Part shown: piece by piece, positions 60,334-64,000 of the stretch
Layout: the number at the start of each line of letters is the position of its first letter
Numbering within the stretch: the first letter of the stretch is position 1
DNA from: Photobacterium sp. JCM 19050
Lineage (GTDB): Bacteria; Pseudomonadota; Gammaproteobacteria; Enterobacterales; Vibrionaceae
DNA length: 64,000 nt
Assembly (NCBI GenBank): GCA_001310455.1
Contig: BAXG01000008.1
Span: forward strand, 62,001-126,000
Reading direction: 5' to 3'
Made by a program: the position numbers and the translations under genes
Notes under the pieces: generated by a model
The model's input: the letters and a program-made list of their open reading frames with translations, nothing else
What the model was told of the DNA's origin: nothing
Database searches by the model: none

Positions 60334-61666
60334 ATGACACGCAAATATTTCGGCACCGATGGTGTCCGCGGCAAAGTTGGCGACTTTCCGATTACCCCTG
60401 ATTTTATTCTTAAGTTAGGCTGGGCTGCAGGCCGGGTTCTGTCTAAAACCGGCACCAAGAAAGTATTGATTGGTAAAGATACCCGTATCTCCGGATACAT
60501 GCTCGAGTCCGCTCTGGAAGCCGGCCTTTCTGCAGCAGGTCTTCAGGCAGCATTTACCGGCCCGATGCCAACACCGGCTGTGGCTTACCTGACCCAGACA
60601 TTCCGAGCAGAAGCGGGGATTGTGATTTCTGCATCCCACAACCCTTATTATGATAATGGGATTAAGTTCTTTTCTTCGCAGGGCACCAAGTTGCCTGATG
60701 ACATTGAACTGGCGATTGAAGCAGAACTGGAAAAGCCGCTGACCTGCGTGGAATCTGCAGAACTGGGTAAAGCCAAGCGAATCGTTGATGCTGCCGGCCG
60801 TTATATCGAATTTTGCAAAGGCACTTTCCCAAGCCATATGAGCCTGGAAGGCTCAAGATTGTTGTTGACTGCGCCAACGGTGCGACTTACCACATTGCAC
60901 CGAGTGTGTTTAAGGAACTGGGTGCGGAAGTCGTGGCAATGGGCTGTGAGCCTAATGGCGTCAACATCAATGAAGAAGTGGGTGCGACAGACGTCAGAGC
61001 CTTCAAAAACGCGTGCTGGAAGAAAATGCCAACTTGGGCATCGCTTTTGATGGCGACGGCGACCGCGTGATTATGGTTGATGAAGACGGCAACAAAATTG
61101 ACGGCGACCAAATTGCCTACATTATTGCGCGGGAAGCACTACGCCGTGGGGAATTGAAAGGTGGGGTAGTGGGCACACTTATGACCAATATGGGCATGGA
61201 AGTGGCGCTCAAGAATCTCGGTATTCCTTTCGTGCGAGCCAAAGTGGGTGACCGCTATGTGATGGAAAAGTTGCTGGAAACCGGCTGGCGTATCGGCGCT
61301 GAGAATTCCGGCCACGTTATTCTGTTAGACAAAGTGACCACGGGTGATGCGATCGTTGCTGGCCTGCAGGTTATGTCCAGCGTTGTCGGCACGGGTATGT
61401 CTTTGAAAGAGCTGGCCCAGGGGATGACGCTGTTCCCTCAGGTGTTAGTTAATGTGCGCTTCAGTGGCGATACCGACCCGGTGACCTCTCCGGCCGTTAT
61501 CGCTGCAAAAGAGGCGGTAGAGGAAAAACTCGCTGATACCGGACGGGTATTACTGCGTAAATCTGGCACTGAGCCCCTGATTCGCGTTATGGTTGAAGGC
61601 GAGGATGCAGAAAAAGTGCAGGCATACGCAGAAGAAATTGCAGATGCTGTGCGTCAAAACTGCTAA
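60334..61666 (+). CDS. glmM: Phosphoglucosamine mutase, two frame breaks
   Basis: GlmM converts glucosamine-6-phosphate to glucosamine-1-phosphate for peptidoglycan and LPS. Restored length is about 444 residues (445 in E. coli). The start is [19 protein letters not shown]. The phosphorylated Ser lies in [20 protein letters not shown], the metal site in [16 protein letters not shown], and phosphate binding in [14 protein letters not shown]. The frame breaks at about 60850 (MSLEG should continue [20 protein letters not shown]) and about 61003 (VRAF should continue [19 protein letters not shown]). It follows folP directly. Confidence 0.95.
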
Positions 61667-61764
61667 GTAATAAGGAAATTTGAGTCGGATAGCTGATTAA
61701 ACCATCGAATTGGTTAAGCTCTGTGCAAGCGGTTTGAAAAAAGCGACTTTTTTAAAAATTCCAC

Positions 61765-61793
61765 TTGTCAGCAGGTACGCCATTCGCTAATAT
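61765..61793 (+). promoter_or_regulatory. Sigma-70 promoter upstream of secG and tRNAs
   Basis: TTGTCA is separated by 17 bases from TAATAT, about 75 bases before secG. It would also feed the two tRNA genes behind secG. Confidence 0.6.
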
Positions 61794-61868
61794 CCACCCC
61801 GCTCCCAACGAGGAGTGCTGGTTTGGGTAAGCCATCCGGCTCAACAATTTGGAACATAGGTGGAAGCC

Positions 61869-62203
61869 ATGTACGAAATTCTACTTGTGGTATATCTGTT
61901 GGCCGCGCTTGGTGTGATTGGCCTGGTACTGGTCCAGCAGGGTAAGGGCGCGATATGGGCGCGTCATTCGGAGCTGGTGCTTCTGGAACCCTGTTCGGTT
62001 CATCAGGCTCAGGTAACTTCCTGACCCGAATGACAGCAATCTTCGCTACGGTCTTTTTTGTTCTCAGTCTGATTCTGGGTAACATGACCACCCACAAAGA
62101 AAAAGTGGGAAGCGAGTGGGAAAATCTTAGCCAACCAGTGACACAGCAGGTTGAGTCCCAAGGTGATGTGCCAGCTACGACAAATAGCGACATCCCAAAC
62201 TAA
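61869..62203 (+). CDS. secG: Protein translocase subunit SecG, frame broken
   Basis: SecG is the third subunit of the SecYEG export channel. Restored length is about 111 residues (110 in E. coli), with two membrane helices. It starts MYEILLVVYLLAALGVIGLV and passes through LVLVQQGKGADMGASFGAGA, but the frame breaks at about 61951 between QQGKGA and MGASFGAG. The second part has FLTRMTAIFATVFFVLSLIL and a hydrophilic tail. A leucine tRNA begins 13 bases later, the same order as secG-leuU in E. coli. Confidence 0.94.
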
Positions 62204-62215
62204 GATAAAGATCTT

Positions 62216-62302
62216 GCCGAGGTGGTGGAATTGGTAGACACGCTATCTTGAGGGGGTAGTGCCTTTTTAGGCGTGCGGGTTCAAGTCCCGCTCTCGGCAC
62301 CA
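62216..62302 (+). tRNA. leuU: tRNA-Leu (anticodon GAG)
   Basis: This is an 87-base class II tRNA. Acceptor arms GCCGAGG and TCTCGGC pair with one G-T wobble, followed by A-CCA encoded in the DNA. The anticodon stem CTATC/GGTAG encloses TTGAGGG with anticodon GAG at 62250-62252. A long variable arm and GTTCAAGTC in the T-arm are present. It reads CUC and CUU. In E. coli the GAG isoacceptor leuU is likewise next to secG. Confidence 0.95.
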
Positions 62303-62353
62303 AATTCGCCTTGTTAAGGCAATAAGTGCGCTGTATAATGAGCGCGCTTCGGA

Positions 62354-62430
<77 letters not shown>

Positions 62431-62439
62431 CTTTCTCCG

Positions 62440-62683
62440 CTCAAGCAACATGTTCTTTAACGTCTTGCTTGAGTGATGCTAAAAAGGGAGAGCGGCTCTG
62501 TCGTTGTCCCTTTTTGGCTATCTCAGCCCGGTAAAACCGGCTGGGGCGCTTGACGGCGCTAAGGGTCCAGTTACATTAAACCCCGACTTTCGGGGTTTTT
62601 TGTTATCTGAAACAGACCATACCCCGGCAACCTGAGGTTGTTTGGGTATATTCGGATTATAACTGGGCTTTAGAGCCTTTTTT
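62440..62683 (+). promoter_or_regulatory. Series of hairpins between tRNA-fMet and rimP
   Basis: The 327-base gap holds CTCAAGCAA/TTGCTTGAG (62440-62473), CAGCCCGGT/ACCGGCTG (62524-62545), a terminator AACCCCGACTTTCGGGGTT with TTTTT ending near 62601, ATACCC/GGGTAT around GCAACCT/AGGTTGT (62619-62649), and GGCT-TTAG-AGCC with six T (62666-62683). It looks like an attenuated leader of the rimP-nusA operon. Confidence 0.55.
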
Positions 62684-62753
62684 GTTTCCGGGGGCTGATA
62701 ACAGACGGTTCGTTCAATAACGAAGTCGTTTGGTATTGCTCTGTTTCCGGGGG
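62683..62753 (+). repeat. 12-bp direct repeat, second copy serving as the rimP ribosome site
   Basis: TGTTTCCGGGGG occurs at 62683-62694 and again at 62742-62753, 59 bases apart. The second copy places GGGGG 5 bases before the rimP ATG; the first is followed by no start codon. Confidence 0.6.
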
Positions 62754-62757
62754 AAAT

Positions 62758-63213
62758 ATGACTGGACTAGAAAAACAACTTACCGAAATGCTTGAGCCTG
62801 CGGTAAGTGCTCTGGGGTATGAACTGGTAGGGTTGGAATTTATCCGTGCCGGTCAGAATTCAACCCTGCGCATTTATATTGACCACGAAAACGGTATTAC
62901 CGTCGACGACTGTGCCGAAGTGAGTCATCAGGTAAGTGCAGTAATGGACGTAGAAGATCCGATTACTGTGGCCTACAACCTGGAAGTATCTTCACCAGGT
63001 TTAGACCGACCTCTGTTTAAAGCCGAGCACTACCAGAAGTTTATTGGTCAGGAAGTGACCCTGGTGTTGCGCATGGCAATGCAGAACCGTCGTAAGTGGA
63101 AGGGCGCTATCGCCTCCGTAGACGGTGAAACTATTGTGATCAACGTAGATGGCACTGAAGAAGCATTTGCCCTGAGCAACATTCAGAAAGCCAACCTGGT
63201 TCCATCCTTTTAA
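62758..63213 (+). CDS. rimP: Ribosome maturation factor RimP
   Basis: RimP (YhbC) is needed for 30S subunit maturation. The 151-residue protein starts [20 protein letters not shown] and shows [40 protein letters not shown] and the conserved [14 protein letters not shown], then the C-terminal SH3-like part ending [15 protein letters not shown]. The length equals the E. coli protein (150). It is 22 bases before nusA in the conserved metY-rimP-nusA-infB operon. The frame is intact. Confidence 0.95.
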   Translation: MTGLEKQLTEMLEPAVSALGYELVGLEFIRAGQNSTLRIYIDHENGITVDDCAEVSHQVSAVMDVEDPITVAYNLEVSSPGLDRPLFKAEHYQKFIGQEVTLVLRMAMQNRRKWKGAIASVDGETIVINVDGTEEAFALSNIQKANLVPSF

Positions 63214-63235
63214 AGGTTAAATGAGGCGAGCGTTC

Positions 63236-64000
63236 ATGAACAAAGAAATCTTGGCTGTCGTTGAAGCGGTGTCCAATGAGAAAGCAGTTCCTCGCGAGCG
63301 AATTTTTGAAGCTCTGGAAATTGCTCTGGCTACTGCCACCAAGAAAAAATACGAAGCAGAAATCGACGTCCGCGTAGCGATCGACCGAAAGACTGGCGAG
63401 TTTGATACTTTCCGCCGCTGGAAGATTGTAGAAGAAGTGACGGCTCCGACCCGTGAAATTACGCTGGAAGCTGCTCAGTTTGAAGATCCAGAACTTCAGC
63501 TTGAAGGCTTCGTTGAAGACGAAATCGAATCTGTAACTTTCGACCGTATTACTACGCAAACTGCCAAGCAGGTTATCGTACAAAAAGTACGTGAAGCAGA
63601 GCGAGCTCAGGTTGTAGAGCAGTTTGTTGATCACCAGGGTGAGCTGATCACCGGTATCGTTAAGAAAGTTAACCGTGACGTCGTTATTGTTGACCTGGGT
63701 AACAATGCGGAAGCTGCCCTGCAACGTGACGACCAATTGCCACGTGAAAACTTCCGTCCAGGTGACCGCGTACGTGGTCTGCTGTATGCTGTACGCCCAG
63801 AAGCGCGCGGTTTCCAACTGTTCCTAACGCGTTCTAAGTCAGAAATGCTGATGGAACTGTTCCGCATTGAAGTACCAGAGATCGGTGAAGAAGTCATCGA
63901 ACTGATGGGTGCAGCCCGTGATCCGGGTTCTCGTGCAAAAATCGCAGTTAAGACCAATGACAAGCGTATCGACCCAGTTGGTGCTTGTGTAGGCATGCGT
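63236..64000 (+). CDS. nusA: Transcription termination/antitermination factor NusA, 5' part
   Basis: NusA binds RNA polymerase and modulates pausing, termination and antitermination. The open frame runs from ATG at 63236 to the window end (255 codons seen, about 500 expected). It begins [20 protein letters not shown], the standard N-terminal RNA polymerase-binding domain, followed by the S1 domain (about residues 135-200, [20 protein letters not shown]) and the start of the first KH domain ([10 protein letters not shown] at the edge). No break is seen. Confidence 0.96.
   Translation, partial: MNKEILAVVEAVSNEKAVPRERIFEALEIALATATKKKYEAEIDVRVAIDRKTGEFDTFRRWKIVEEVTAPTREITLEAAQFEDPELQLEGFVEDEIESVTFDRITTQTAKQVIVQKVREAERAQVVEQFVDHQGELITGIVKKVNRDVVIVDLGNNAEAALQRDDQLPRENFRPGDRVRGLLYAVRPEARGFQLFLTRSKSEMLMELFRIEVPEIGEEVIELMGAARDPGSRAKIAVKTNDKRIDPVGACVGMR

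Overview
This window is a stretch of core chromosome from a gammaproteobacterium, almost certainly a member of the Vibrionaceae with a fairly balanced base composition. The evidence is the set of Vibrio-type genes (vpsR, hlyU, nptA, an OmpU-like porin pair beside greA, a DUF3545 protein) combined with gene orders typical of Vibrio and enteric bacteria: xerD-dsbC-recJ-prfB-lysS, tas/mutH/rppH/ptsP, nhaA-nhaR, rpsT/murJ-ribF-ileS-lspA-fkpB-ispH-dapB-carAB, and greA/yhbY/rlmE-ftsH-folP-glmM-secG-tRNA-Leu-tRNA-fMet-rimP-nusA. I cannot fix the genus. No phage, insertion sequence, integron, CRISPR array or plasmid function is visible.

Layout. 1-10.7 kb: grcA, nfo, ung, a hemerythrin-like protein, two alanine/cation symporters flanking yaaA, srmB and trmN6. 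11-21 kb: brnQ, fldB, the xerD-dsbC-recJ cluster, prfB with its programmed frameshift, lysS and vpsR. 21-25.5 kb: a PACE efflux gene with a divergent LysR regulator, a DUF1127 protein with a structured leader, tas, a DUF6482-like gene and mutH. 25.5-26.3 kb: a 750-base intergenic region rich in DnaA boxes. 26.3-36.5 kb: rppH-ptsP, a TSUP permease, lgt, thyA, nptA, nhaA-nhaR, hlyU and rpsT. 36.7-50 kb: murJ, ribF-ileS-lspA-fkpB-ispH, dapB and carAB. 50-56 kb: a short MgtE-like protein with a long leader, dacB and two tandem porins. 55.8-64 kb: greA, yhbY, rlmE-ftsH, folP-glmM-secG, two tRNAs, rimP and the start of nusA, which runs off the end.

Reading-frame quality. In about 23 genes, many of them essential (ileS, lysS, carA, carB, murJ, folP, glmM, secG, lgt), conserved protein sequence continues in another frame after the apparent loss of one base. 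I count about 32 such places. Nearly all are losses, mostly in or beside short runs of identical bases. This looks like assembly error rather than decay. I give the full restored gene span and note each break; prfB is the one authentic frameshift.

The most interesting element is the mutH-rppH intergenic region. It holds two perfect and several one-mismatch DnaA boxes, a perfect IHF consensus and six GATC sites, next to mutH, where Escherichia coli keeps the DnaA-reactivating locus DARS2. I propose it is the Vibrionaceae counterpart. Other unexplained elements are an inverted repeat abutting the ung start, a mini-ORF leader before the MgtE-like gene, a mini-ORF plus hairpin before the DUF1127 gene, and a possible three-way-junction RNA before the first symporter.
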